A stretch of 64,000 nt of DNA from Aquirufa nivalisilvae (GTDB lineage Bacteria; Bacteroidota; Bacteroidia; Cytophagales; Spirosomataceae). The position numbers and the translations under genes were made by a program. Below the pieces are notes generated by a model that was given only the letters and a program-made list of their open reading frames with translations, was not told the DNA's origin and searched no databases. Each line of letters starts with the position of its first letter. Positions within the stretch are counted from its first letter, which is position 1. Location of the stretch: contig NZ_SEWX01000005.1 in the NCBI RefSeq assembly GCF_004307455.1, positions 620,001 through 684,000 of the forward strand, written 5' to 3'. Positions 8,063 through 16,713 of this stretch are shown here, piece after piece.

Positions 8063-10543
8063 ATGAAAAAAATCTTTCTTTACTTATTAGCCTGTAGTAG
8101 TTTTTCAAGTTTTGCACAGCAAACCAACGCACAATTATATGAGGATTTACAATCCATTCAAGTTTTAGGAACCGTTCTGCACGTAGCAGCGCATCCGGAC
8201 GATGAAAGTACACACATGTTGACTTGGTTTGCTCAAGAACAGCATTGGGAAGCCAATTATTTCTCCTGTACTCGAGGTGATGGAGGACAAAACTTAATTG
8301 GAGATGAACAAGGCGTTCCATTGGGTTTATTAAGAACTCAAGAGTTGCTTGCCGCTAGAAAAATAGATGGAGCTCATCAATATTTTTCTCAAGCTTTGGA
8401 TTTTGGCTTTTCTAAATCCACGGATGAAGCATTAAGTACTTGGAATCATGAACTAATCTTGTCCAACCTGGTCTGGGTAATTCGGAAACTACAACCCGAT
8501 ATTATTTTCACCAGATTCCCTCCTGATGCTCGAGCTGGCCATGGACACCATTCAGCATCGGCAGCCTTAGCCATTGAGGCATATACTGCAGCAGCTGACC
8601 CTAAGCGCTTTCCTGAGCAATTAAGCAGGGGAGTGCAAACCTGGCAAGCGAAACGCTTGCTTTGGAATACATTCCGTTTTCCTGGCTCAGCGAATAATAC
8701 CATCAATGAAAACCAGTTTAAAATCCAAATTGGAAATTATTTGCCAGCTCTTGGCGTAAGTACTGGTGAATTGGCTGCTTTAAGTAGAAGCCAACACAAG
8801 TGCCAAGGCTTCGGATTTGCTGCTGATAGAGGATTAAGCACCGAATACTTTGAAACCTTAGCAGGAGAGGCACCAAAACAACAATTGTGGGATGGTGTTT
8901 CGACTTCCTGGTCAAGAATCCCTGGTTCAGAATCAGTAGAAGCTCAGTTGAAAGATATCATTCAATCATATCAGTGGGAAAAGCCTTATGCCAGTGTAAA
9001 AGCCATGATTGCTTTGAAAAAATCCATTGAAGCTCTACCAAAATCGACCTATCAGCAGAAGAAACTGGTTCAAGTCAATAATTGGATTTTGAAAGCCGCA
9101 GCTTTATATGTTTCAGGAACGACTCAGCAAAGCACCATTGCGACGGGTGATACCATGAATTTCAAAACTGAAATTATTTTAAGAAGCCCATTGACATTAG
9201 AAAATGTTCAAGTAAAAGTACTTCAAAAAGACACCACATTTGCTGGTAAAATAAATAGCTCAAGAAAACTTATATGGACATCTAAAATACCTGTAAATCA
9301 AGCTTATACACAACCATATTGGTTACAAAAAGCAAGAAATTCAGGCAATTTTGTAGTAGAAGATCCTATGAAAATTGGACAAGCTGATGTAGATCCAGCT
9401 GTTACTGTTCAACTAAGCTTTCAATTAGAAGGTGAAACTTTTCGTCTAGAAAAATCCATTCAACAAATGTTTGTGGATCCAGTAAAAGGAGAGATTTATC
9501 AGCCTATTGCCATTACTCCTAAAAGTGTTTTCTCGTTAAGTTCTAACGTACTTTTATTGCCCATCGGCTCTAAAGCAAATAAAAATACCTTGGTGAATAT
9601 TACTGCGATGTCAACGATAAGCCCAGGTAGTGTCCAAATTAAAAATGAATTAGGAGAAACCTTGGCCAATATTTCATTGGAAAAAGGATTAAAAAAAGGG
9701 GAGAAAAGATCCTTTGACATATCATTTCAAGAATCTTCTTTGAAAGGAACTGGAAAAATTCATCACCAATTATCCTTAGCTTATTCCACGGAGAAAGGAA
9801 ACTGGATTGACTCTTTAGAACTTCACACCATTGAATATGCTCATATTCCAACACAGCGATATTTTACTGGAGTAGGTTTGGATATAATTCATAGCCCAAT
9901 TCTTAGTAAAGGGAAACGCATAGGCTACATTCGCGGGGCAGGAGATAAGGTTCCTGAAGCTTTATCGCAAATGGGCTATCAAGTGGACTTCTTGAAAGAA
10001 AGTGATTTGAAATTTGAATCTTTAAAGAAATATGATGCCGTCGTGACTGGGGTTAGAGCCTACAATACGGAAGATTATTTAGGCAATGCTCATCCAGAAT
10101 TGATGAAATACATCGAGAATGGAGGGAATTATGTAGTTCAATATAATACTGCCAGTTTTTTAGGTCCAATGAAGTCTCAGATGGCTCCTTATCCATTTCA
10201 AGTGGGACGCTCAAGAATTACTCGAGAAAATGCTCAGCCCGAGTTTTTACTAGCTAATCATGCTGTATTTAATCAACCCAATAAAATCTCAGTCGATGAT
10301 TTCCAAGGTTGGGTACAGGAACGCAGCATTTATTTAGGAGAATCCAATGATCCCCATGTAGAATTTCCATTGGGTTTTACAGATCCAGGTGAAAAACTTG
10401 AAAAAGGAAATATTGCTATAGCCAAATATGGTAAAGGTCGATTCATTTATACTGGACTAGTTTTCTTCCGTGAATTACCTGCTGGCATACCAGGAGCATA
10501 TCGCTTATTTGCTAATTTAATCAGTAACCCCAATAGTAAATGA
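8063..10543 (+). CDS. PIG-L/LmbE-family deacetylase, large secreted form
   Basis: Zinc-dependent N-deacetylase family (GlcNAc-PI and mycothiol-precursor deacetylases). It is 826 residues, far longer than the usual 230-300. The N-terminal third is the PIG-L domain: AHPDDE at residues 43-48 and the HGHH metal-ligand motif at 160-163. The middle holds beta-sandwich sequence. The last 230 residues (from GVGLDIIHSP) resemble a GATase-like Rossmann domain, a layout common in Bacteroidota. A signal peptide ends near SFAQQ. The next gene overlaps by 4 nt, indicating translational coupling. It likely removes an N-acyl group from an amino sugar in the periplasm; the substrate is unknown. Confidence 0.88.
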   Translation: MKKIFLYLLACSSFSSFAQQTNAQLYEDLQSIQVLGTVLHVAAHPDDESTHMLTWFAQEQHWEANYFSCTRGDGGQNLIGDEQGVPLGLLRTQELLAARKIDGAHQYFSQALDFGFSKSTDEALSTWNHELILSNLVWVIRKLQPDIIFTRFPPDARAGHGHHSASAALAIEAYTAAADPKRFPEQLSRGVQTWQAKRLLWNTFRFPGSANNTINENQFKIQIGNYLPALGVSTGELAALSRSQHKCQGFGFAADRGLSTEYFETLAGEAPKQQLWDGVSTSWSRIPGSESVEAQLKDIIQSYQWEKPYASVKAMIALKKSIEALPKSTYQQKKLVQVNNWILKAAALYVSGTTQQSTIATGDTMNFKTEIILRSPLTLENVQVKVLQKDTTFAGKINSSRKLIWTSKIPVNQAYTQPYWLQKARNSGNFVVEDPMKIGQADVDPAVTVQLSFQLEGETFRLEKSIQQMFVDPVKGEIYQPIAITPKSVFSLSSNVLLLPIGSKANKNTLVNITAMSTISPGSVQIKNELGETLANISLEKGLKKGEKRSFDISFQESSLKGTGKIHHQLSLAYSTEKGNWIDSLELHTIEYAHIPTQRYFTGVGLDIIHSPILSKGKRIGYIRGAGDKVPEALSQMGYQVDFLKESDLKFESLKKYDAVVTGVRAYNTEDYLGNAHPELMKYIENGGNYVVQYNTASFLGPMKSQMAPYPFQVGRSRITRENAQPEFLLANHAVFNQPNKISVDDFQGWVQERSIYLGESNDPHVEFPLGFTDPGEKLEKGNIAIAKYGKGRFIYTGLVFFRELPAGIPGAYRLFANLISNPNSK

Positions 10544-12630
10544 AAGTAAGCATTTCAGGAATAGCTTGTCTCGCGTTTATGTTGATGGTTCACGTCAATG
10601 TCATCGCGCAAACCTATTCTTTTCCCATTATTAGAACAGAGAAAATTCAAATTGCGAGGGATTCCTATGGAGTCCCTCATATTTTTGCCCCAACGGATCC
10701 AGAAGTAGCCTATGGATTGGCTTGGGCACATGCAGAAGATGATTTTAAGACCATACAAACTTTAATTCTAACTGGAAAAGGCAAATTGGGTACCTATTTA
10801 GGAAAGAAAGGGGCACCCGTGGATTATGTATTTGGCCTTCTTCAAACTAAAAAATTGGTGGAAGATCAAATTAGCACGATGGACCCAAAATTCATTATGC
10901 TAATCAAAGGATACTTGTTAGGTTTAACTGCCTATGCAGAAGCTCATCCTAAAGAAGTCTTAAATAAACATGTTTTTCCTATCAGTGTAGAGGAATATTT
11001 ATCCACCACCGTTTTTTCAGTAGCCGTATTTTGTGGAGTAGAAAGGACATTACCTAAACTTCTCAATGGTAGTATTGCCACTTTACCAGGATTTACAGGA
11101 GAAGGAAGTAATTCTTTTGCCATTCATTCCTCTAAATCCGAAAGTGGCGAAAACATGCTAGTGATAAATGCGCACCAACCTATTGAAGGAGCTACCGCTT
11201 TCTATGAGGCACATTTACAGAGTGAGGAAGGCTGGAATATGTTAGGTGGCTTATTTCCTGGTGCCCCATTAATTTTTCACGGAACTAGTCCTAATCTAGC
11301 ATGGGCGCATACGGTCAACTTTCAAGATAAAATAGATGTCTATCAATTAAAAACCGATTCTAAACATCCAGGAATGTATCAAGTGGATGGCGAATGGTTG
11401 CCTTTGGAAAAAAGAAAAATCAAACTAAAAATCAAAGGTCTTCCAATTTCTATCAGCAAAATGGCTTATCGTTCCATCTACGGACCAACCGTCAAGGGCC
11501 CACAAGGGGCCTATTTTTCGATGCGATTACCCTCTTTGATGGATTCCAAAGCGTTGGAACAATGGTATCACATGAATAGAGCCAATAATTTCGGTGAATT
11601 CAAAAAAGCCTTGGAAGAAAACCATTTGGCCATGTTTAATATACTTTATGCAGACAAAGAAAGTAATATTTTCTATGTTTCCAATGGTAAAATACCCTTT
11701 CGGAATCCAGATAAACAGTTTAATTGGGCATCTACTATAGCTGGAAATACCAAATCCAGTTTGTGGACTTCATTTAAACCATTTTCTGCTTTACCACAAT
11801 ACCATAATCCTAAAAGTGGATATTTATTTAATACCAATCATTCTCCCTTCTTGGCAACTACAGATCAGGAAAATCTGAATCCCAAGGATTTTGATGCCAA
11901 TGATGGCTATGAATTATATCACAACAACCGAAGTGCTCGAGCTAAGGAATTATTGGATGCGGAGGATAAAATCAGTTACACAGAATTAAAGCGGATCAAA
12001 TTTGACAGACAATTACCGAAGAAGATCTTGTTTCCTTATGGATATAAAGCTGATTCCTTGTTTTTGCTAAATGCTGCCCAATATCCACATATTCAACCAT
12101 TGATTGAGAAATTACAAGCTTGGGATCATGTGGCCTCACCTGAAAGTCAGGGAGCATTGATTTATTTGATGGCGTATTATCAAGTGCCTAAAATCATGGC
12201 AGGTCGACAAGATCAAACTTTGACTTCAGCGGAAGCAGTTCAAGTATTTGAATATATTCAAAAGACTTTAATGCAACATTTCAAGCGTACAGATTTGGCA
12301 CTAGGTGATGTACAACGACTTGTTAGAGGAAAAGAAAATTGGGCACAAGGGGGTATGCCCGATGTTTTAGCGGCTGTTATGTCCGTTGAGATGGAAGGTG
12401 GAAAAAGAAGAATGAATAGTGGAGATGCTTATATCCAATTTGTACGATTCCCCAAAGATGGAGGACTTCCGTTTATTGAATCAATCAATACTTTTGGTGC
12501 AAGTTCTAATCCTACTAGCCCTCATTTTGCTGACCAAAGACCTCTTTACCAAGCTCAACAAGTTAAGCCAATGACACTAGATAAAAAAACGGTGCTTGAA
12601 CAAGCGAAGAGGGTGTATCATCCGGAGTAA
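10540..12630 (+). CDS. Penicillin-acylase family (S45) N-terminal-nucleophile amidase
   Basis: A 696-residue periplasmic amidohydrolase that matures by self-cleavage and hydrolyses N-acyl bonds (penicillin G acylase, AHL acylase and related). A signal peptide ends at VIAQ. The cleavage site and nucleophile are visible as Gly189-Ser190 in TGEGSNSFAI, giving an alpha chain of about 165 residues and a beta chain of about 507. Other conserved segments are RDSYGVPHIFA near the mature N-terminus and HGTSPNLAWAHTVNFQD after the nucleophile. It overlaps the PIG-L gene by 4 nt and is the last gene of the operon. Its stop is followed immediately by a heptamer repeat array. Beta-lactam is an unlikely natural substrate; an amide-linked acyl chain of a glycoconjugate fits the operon better (inference). 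Confidence 0.87.
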   Translation: MKVSISGIACLAFMLMVHVNVIAQTYSFPIIRTEKIQIARDSYGVPHIFAPTDPEVAYGLAWAHAEDDFKTIQTLILTGKGKLGTYLGKKGAPVDYVFGLLQTKKLVEDQISTMDPKFIMLIKGYLLGLTAYAEAHPKEVLNKHVFPISVEEYLSTTVFSVAVFCGVERTLPKLLNGSIATLPGFTGEGSNSFAIHSSKSESGENMLVINAHQPIEGATAFYEAHLQSEEGWNMLGGLFPGAPLIFHGTSPNLAWAHTVNFQDKIDVYQLKTDSKHPGMYQVDGEWLPLEKRKIKLKIKGLPISISKMAYRSIYGPTVKGPQGAYFSMRLPSLMDSKALEQWYHMNRANNFGEFKKALEENHLAMFNILYADKESNIFYVSNGKIPFRNPDKQFNWASTIAGNTKSSLWTSFKPFSALPQYHNPKSGYLFNTNHSPFLATTDQENLNPKDFDANDGYELYHNNRSARAKELLDAEDKISYTELKRIKFDRQLPKKILFPYGYKADSLFLLNAAQYPHIQPLIEKLQAWDHVASPESQGALIYLMAYYQVPKIMAGRQDQTLTSAEAVQVFEYIQKTLMQHFKRTDLALGDVQRLVRGKENWAQGGMPDVLAAVMSVEMEGGKRRMNSGDAYIQFVRFPKDGGLPFIESINTFGASSNPTSPHFADQRPLYQAQQVKPMTLDKKTVLEQAKRVYHPE

Positions 12631-12632
12631 TT

Positions 12633-12757
12633 AATGAAGAATGTAGAATGTAGAATGTAGAATGCAAAATGTAGAATGTAAAATAGCTGCTTATTTAGAT
12701 ATTTCTCTTCATTGTCTAGGAAGTAATAATTCTACATTCTTCATTCTACATTCTAAT
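12633..12757. repeat. Heptamer array forming an inverted repeat between convergent genes (locus 1)
   Basis: Tandem copies close to AGAATGT run rightward from 12633, and the complement (CATTCTT/CATTCTA) occupies 12730-12757. The arms at 12633-12648 and 12730-12745 are perfect 16-base complements. The minus-strand gene on the right takes its TAG stop (12753-12755) from the repeat. Both flanking genes end here, so the structure could act as a two-way terminator, although it lacks a long T-run. Confidence 0.8.
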
Positions 12758-13595
12758 ACCTATAAAACCCTTCTCCTGATTTTTCACCTAGTTTTCCAGC
12801 ATCTACATAGGTTTTTAACAAGGCAGCAAAGGCTTTCGAATTAGCATCTGGTAATTGATGGGTGACATGCCAAGCTGTATCTAAACCAATGGAATCCAAA
12901 ATGGCAAAAGGACCCATAGGTGCATGAAAATTCACCATCCAAGATTTATCGATGTCTTCAATCGTTGCCACTTCATTCACCAATAGTTTTCCAGCAGCTC
13001 CCAAAAACGATAATAACATGGCATTAAACAGGTAGCCATGATTTTCTTTTTTAACTAAAACGGGTACTTGTTTGAGTCTCTTCCCAAAATCATCCAAAAT
13101 GGGTATTAATTCAGCATCAGTTTCAGGATGCGGCATAATGTCCACGATTTTCGAATAAAATACATCGTGAAAATGAAAAGCGCAAAAACGGGTGGGGCGA
13201 CCTGTAAATGCAGCCAAAGAGGAGGGGAGTAGATAAGAAGTATTAGTCGTAAATATCGTTTTTTCAGGAGCAATTTGTGCCATTCTTGCCCATACTTGTT
13301 GTTTGAGCGCTAAATCTTCCGTAACAGACTCTGAAATGATATCGGCCTCAGCAACTGCCTCCTCATCATTTAATGTATAGCTCAATCGATTTAAAGCTGC
13401 GGCTATTTCATCTTTTGAATATGTTTCAGCAGCAAAAAGTCCCTTAGCAATCTTGGAAATCATCTTTTGAGAAAGAATAAATGATTCCTCTTTGATGTCA
13501 TAAATTTTAACCCAAAAACCCGATAAAGCAGCTTGAAAACCAATTCGGCTGCCAAGAGTACCTGCACCTAAAATACATACATATTTGATTTCCAT
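12753..13595 (-). CDS. 3-hydroxyacyl-CoA dehydrogenase
   Basis: NAD-dependent beta-oxidation enzyme (3-hydroxybutyryl/3-hydroxyacyl-CoA dehydrogenase family), 280 residues, the normal length of single-domain forms. The N-terminal Rossmann motif is CILGAGTLGSRIGFQAA. The catalytic-region segment TNTSYLLPSSLAAFTGRPTRFCAFHFHD carries the conserved Ser/Asn and His. The C-terminal helical domain contains the DKSWMVNFHAPMGPFAILDSIG segment. It is last of a four-gene minus-strand operon, with 1 nt between it and the upstream kinase-like gene. Its stop codon lies inside the heptamer repeat at locus 1. It would supply the reduction step after hydration of the enoyl-CoA produced by its operon partners. 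Confidence 0.88.
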   Translation of the reverse strand: MEIKYVCILGAGTLGSRIGFQAALSGFWVKIYDIKEESFILSQKMISKIAKGLFAAETYSKDEIAAALNRLSYTLNDEEAVAEADIISESVTEDLALKQQVWARMAQIAPEKTIFTTNTSYLLPSSLAAFTGRPTRFCAFHFHDVFYSKIVDIMPHPETDAELIPILDDFGKRLKQVPVLVKKENHGYLFNAMLLSFLGAAGKLLVNEVATIEDIDKSWMVNFHAPMGPFAILDSIGLDTAWHVTHQLPDANSKAFAALLKTYVDAGKLGEKSGEGFYRY

Positions 13596-13596
13596 A

Positions 13597-14622
13597 TTAA
13601 ATCCGATGAGTTAGAATACTTTGAACAGCTAATTTTCCACAGGCTTTAACAACGTGAATCAATGCCGAAAAGCGAGGATCAGGGGCAAAACCTTGTACAT
13701 GTCTTTGGTAAATTTGTTGAGCAATTACACCTACTTTAAATAAGCCAAAAGCATAATAAAAATGTATATTATCTAGATTCAATGCACTCTTTTGAGCATA
13801 ATATTCGATTACCTCCGCACGAGTAAAATTCCCTTCTGCATAGGATAAATTGAACATTTTTAAAATCTCAGGATCATTTGCCTCCGCCCAATAGGCCAAC
13901 ACTGTTCCTAAATCCATTAATGGATCTCCCACAGTGGCCATTTCCCAATCAAGTACTGCTTTAATTTCTGGTTGCTCAAAATTGGATAAAACCAAATTAT
14001 CGTATTTGAAATCATTATGAATGAATCCAATATGCTCTTCAATAGGAATATGATCTTGTAACCAAGCTGCCAAATGATTCATATCCAAGATTTCTTCTGT
14101 CTCGGCCTTGGAATAGCGATCTGCCCAACCATGAACCTGTCTGGCAACAAATCCTTCTGGCTTTCCTAAATTTCCCAAACCAGATTTCTCCAGTTCCAAT
14201 TGGTGTAACTCCAGCAATACATCCAATGATTTAGCTGAAAGCTGTTTAAAAAAATGAGGCGTTAGATGGTGCCCTTCCGGCATTTTATTGCGTAAAATAG
14301 GACCCTCTACATGTTCCATGATGAAAAAAGGTGCATCCCAAATGCTCTCGTCCCCACAACAGAGAATAGGTTTAGGTATTTTCTGATATCCTGCTCTTTC
14401 TAAGGCTTCCAAAATTCTAAATTCTCTGGCCATATCATGCGCTTTGGATATTTTCTTTCCCAAAGGTGGCCTCCGCAAAACCCATTTTTTACCAAGAGCT
14501 TCTAATCCAAAGGTTAAATTTGAGAAACCTCCTTTAAATGGCTTTAATTGAATTTCTGATATGGGAACATGTAAATGATCCGATAAGTATTCCAATAAGG
14601 AAGAATTGGCTAAATCGTTCAT
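13597..14622 (-). CDS. APH-like phosphotransferase (ACAD10/11 or LvaA-type acyl-CoA kinase)
   Basis: A 341-residue protein-kinase-fold phosphotransferase of the aminoglycoside-phosphotransferase superfamily. Visible are the nucleotide-lid GGFSNLTFGLEALGKKWVLRRPP, the catalytic loop HNDFKYDNLVLS and the metal motif LDWEMATVGDPLMDLG. Families with this domain next to, or fused to, acyl-CoA dehydrogenases (human ACAD10/11, Pseudomonas LvaA) phosphorylate the 4-hydroxyl of hydroxyacyl-CoAs. Here the gene overlaps the acyl-CoA dehydrogenase gene by 4 nt, supporting that role over antibiotic resistance. Substrate chain length cannot be read from sequence. Confidence 0.82.
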   Translation of the reverse strand: MNDLANSSLLEYLSDHLHVPISEIQLKPFKGGFSNLTFGLEALGKKWVLRRPPLGKKISKAHDMAREFRILEALERAGYQKIPKPILCCGDESIWDAPFFIMEHVEGPILRNKMPEGHHLTPHFFKQLSAKSLDVLLELHQLELEKSGLGNLGKPEGFVARQVHGWADRYSKAETEEILDMNHLAAWLQDHIPIEEHIGFIHNDFKYDNLVLSNFEQPEIKAVLDWEMATVGDPLMDLGTVLAYWAEANDPEILKMFNLSYAEGNFTRAEVIEYYAQKSALNLDNIHFYYAFGLFKVGVIAQQIYQRHVQGFAPDPRFSALIHVVKACGKLAVQSILTHRI

Positions 14623-15830
14623 CGAGCGGCATAAGATTGAATAATTCTTTTCGCTAATACAGTCTTATGAACTTCATCTGGACCATCATAGATTTTTGCT
14701 CCTCGTTCATGTCGATACCAAAAAGATAATATGGTATCATCCGTGATTCCCAGTGCACCATGCACTTGAATTGCTTTGTCAATCACTCGCATCAAGACAT
14801 TAGAAACATAAAACTTGATGGTAGAAATGTCCTCTTTGGCAGCCTTAGCACCATATTTTTCAATCAAATAGGCTGTTTGCAAAACCATCAAACGAGATGC
14901 CTTTATTTCTGCAGCACTTTCAGCAATACCATGCTGAATGCTTTGTTGATCTGCTAATACATGGTTTGGATTTAATTCCCTAGTTGCAGCTCTTTTGCAT
15001 GTTAATTCCAACACCCTTTCACAGATTCCAATCCAGCGCATACAATGATGTATTCTACCCGGTCCTAATCTTTCCTGAGCTAAAGCAAAACCTGAGCCAG
15101 CTTCACCGATAAGGTTTGATTTAGGAACTCGACAATCCTTAAATTCAACTTCTCCATGAGATAAATAATCTTCTCCGACATCGCCCATGATAGGAATATT
15201 TCGAATCAGACGGTATCCGGGATTATCTAATGGTACTAAAATCATACTGGCCCTTTGATAAGGATTCGTATTGTCAGGATCCGTCACAGCCATCACTATA
15301 GTAAAATAAGCTCCGTCGGCAGAAGAAGTAAACCATTTATGTCCATTTATGACATATTCATCTCCATCCAATTCGGCTCGGGTGGAAAGGTGAATTGGAT
15401 TACTTCCTGCATGCTCTGGTTCCGTCATGGCAAAACATGAACGTATTTCTCCTTTTTGTAGTGGATGCAGGTACCTTGCTTTCAATTCTTCCGAGGCAAA
15501 TCGGTGCAGCAGTTCCATGTTTCCAATATCTGGAGCCTGACAATTGAACACATAATGTCCAATGGGACTTTGACCTAATACTTCCGAAATAGAAGCAAAC
15601 TCCAATAGACTAAGGCCAAATCCCCCTTCCTTTACAGATAGGTGTGGCGCAAATAATCCTTCCATCTTAGCTTTACGCCTTAATTCATGTAAAGCTGATA
15701 AATGAGCCTTAAATGAACCATAAATCGCGCCTTGTTCTAGCGGTCTAAGATGTTCTTGGACAAATTGCTGGTAACGAGGCAAAAGCTTGGAAACTCGTTC
15801 TGATAAAAATATAGATGGTATTGATTCCAT
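14619..15830 (-). CDS. Acyl-CoA dehydrogenase (ACAD10/11-like)
   Basis: FAD enzyme of 403 residues with the full acyl-CoA dehydrogenase fold. Family segments are CFAMTEPEHAGSNP (flavin/substrate loop), INGHKWFTSSADGA, and near the C-terminus QVHGALGITDD and YDGPDEVHKTVLAKRII, where many relatives have the catalytic or FAD-contact residues. The sequence reads like the ACAD10/11 branch, whose members process 4-phosphoacyl-CoA to an enoyl-CoA. It overlaps the kinase-like gene by 4 nt, and the SDR gene lies 5 nt upstream. An ordinary short- or medium-chain dehydrogenase remains possible; the neighbouring kinase favours the special branch. Confidence 0.87.
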   Translation of the reverse strand: MESIPSIFLSERVSKLLPRYQQFVQEHLRPLEQGAIYGSFKAHLSALHELRRKAKMEGLFAPHLSVKEGGFGLSLLEFASISEVLGQSPIGHYVFNCQAPDIGNMELLHRFASEELKARYLHPLQKGEIRSCFAMTEPEHAGSNPIHLSTRAELDGDEYVINGHKWFTSSADGAYFTIVMAVTDPDNTNPYQRASMILVPLDNPGYRLIRNIPIMGDVGEDYLSHGEVEFKDCRVPKSNLIGEAGSGFALAQERLGPGRIHHCMRWIGICERVLELTCKRAATRELNPNHVLADQQSIQHGIAESAAEIKASRLMVLQTAYLIEKYGAKAAKEDISTIKFYVSNVLMRVIDKAIQVHGALGITDDTILSFWYRHERGAKIYDGPDEVHKTVLAKRIIQSYAAR

Positions 15831-15835
15831 AGGGT

Positions 15836-16603
15836 TTAAATCGTAAATCCGCCATCGGCAGTTAAAACGGTGCCTGTTGTATATGAAGATGCCTCAGAAG
15901 CCAAATAAAGAGCAGCTGCGGCTATTTCATCAGGTTTACCCACGCGCTTGATAGGTAGGCTTTTCATCATGTGTTTTAATATATGTTCATTATCCCAAAG
16001 TGCTTCTGAGAATTTTGTTTTGATTAATCCAGGACAAATAGTATTGACACGAATGCCATGTTCTCCCCATTCCTTGGCAAATACTTCTGTCATGGAAATT
16101 AAGGCGGCTTTACTGACACTGTATATACCTAAACCTGGCTCTGGAGATAATCCACCAATGGATGAAATATTAATCACTGAAGCGCCATCAGATTTTTTAA
16201 GGTATGGAAAGCAGATCTTCATCAATTGAAAAGGAGCTTTTAAATTCACTTCAATGATTTTATCAAAGGCTTCTAAGCTAGTATCTTCAACAGGACCAAA
16301 AACTGGATTTGTTGCGGCATTATTTACCACGATATCCAATTGCCCATACAGCTCGATCGTCTGATCTACCAAAGCTTGTAATTCATCCATATGTCCTACA
16401 TGGCAGGCAATTGCTTCCACCAACAATCCTTTTTCTCGAAGCTCTAATGCCATCTCATCCAAAGACTCTTGTCTTCTGCTACTAATGACCACTTTGGCGC
16501 CAGCTTGAGCAAAAGCCTCCGCTATACTTAAACCAATGCCTTTACTAGCTCCTGTGATTAAAGCGACTTTTCCCTCCAAGGAAAATAAAGTAAATGGGTG
16601 CAT
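15836..16603 (-). CDS. SDR-family oxidoreductase
   Basis: Short-chain dehydrogenase/reductase of 255 residues from the chosen start. The glycine motif is TGASKGIG, followed by NNAATN. The catalytic Ser/Tyr/Lys set is in INISSIGGLSPEPGLGIYSVSKAAL. The last residues are TGTVLTADGGFTI, as in complete classical SDRs. I chose the ATG at 16603 because the family N-terminus (LFSLEGKVALITG) follows directly; an in-frame ATG at 16645 would add 14 unusual hydrophobic residues. It is the first gene of the four-gene acyl-CoA operon. In levulinate-type pathways an SDR reduces the 4-keto group before phosphorylation. Confidence 0.87.
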   Translation of the reverse strand: MHPFTLFSLEGKVALITGASKGIGLSIAEAFAQAGAKVVISSRRQESLDEMALELREKGLLVEAIACHVGHMDELQALVDQTIELYGQLDIVVNNAATNPVFGPVEDTSLEAFDKIIEVNLKAPFQLMKICFPYLKKSDGASVINISSIGGLSPEPGLGIYSVSKAALISMTEVFAKEWGEHGIRVNTICPGLIKTKFSEALWDNEHILKHMMKSLPIKRVGKPDEIAAAALYLASEASSYTTGTVLTADGGFTI

Positions 16604-16713
16604 AAATAATATTTTGTTAAGAAACAATTTAAGCATTCTAAGCAAGACTTAGATAGTCTTTCAATGATTTTTTTTATATTCCTTTTTAATTCTTCTTACC
16701 AATTTATAGCGAA

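Noticed and set aside
10540-12630. Beta-lactam resistance or penicillin biosensor role
   Set aside because: The family name reflects the first member; the operon context is glycoconjugate degradation and there is no resistance-island structure.
13597-14622. Aminoglycoside resistance gene
   Set aside because: Although of the APH fold, it is embedded and overlapping in an acyl-CoA operon, matching the ACAD10/11 or LvaA kinase context.
16604-16645. Longer N-terminus for the SDR (MLRMLKLFLNKILF)
   Set aside because: The SDR family begins just before the TGASKGIG motif; the extension reads like chance hydrophobic codons in the divergent promoter region.
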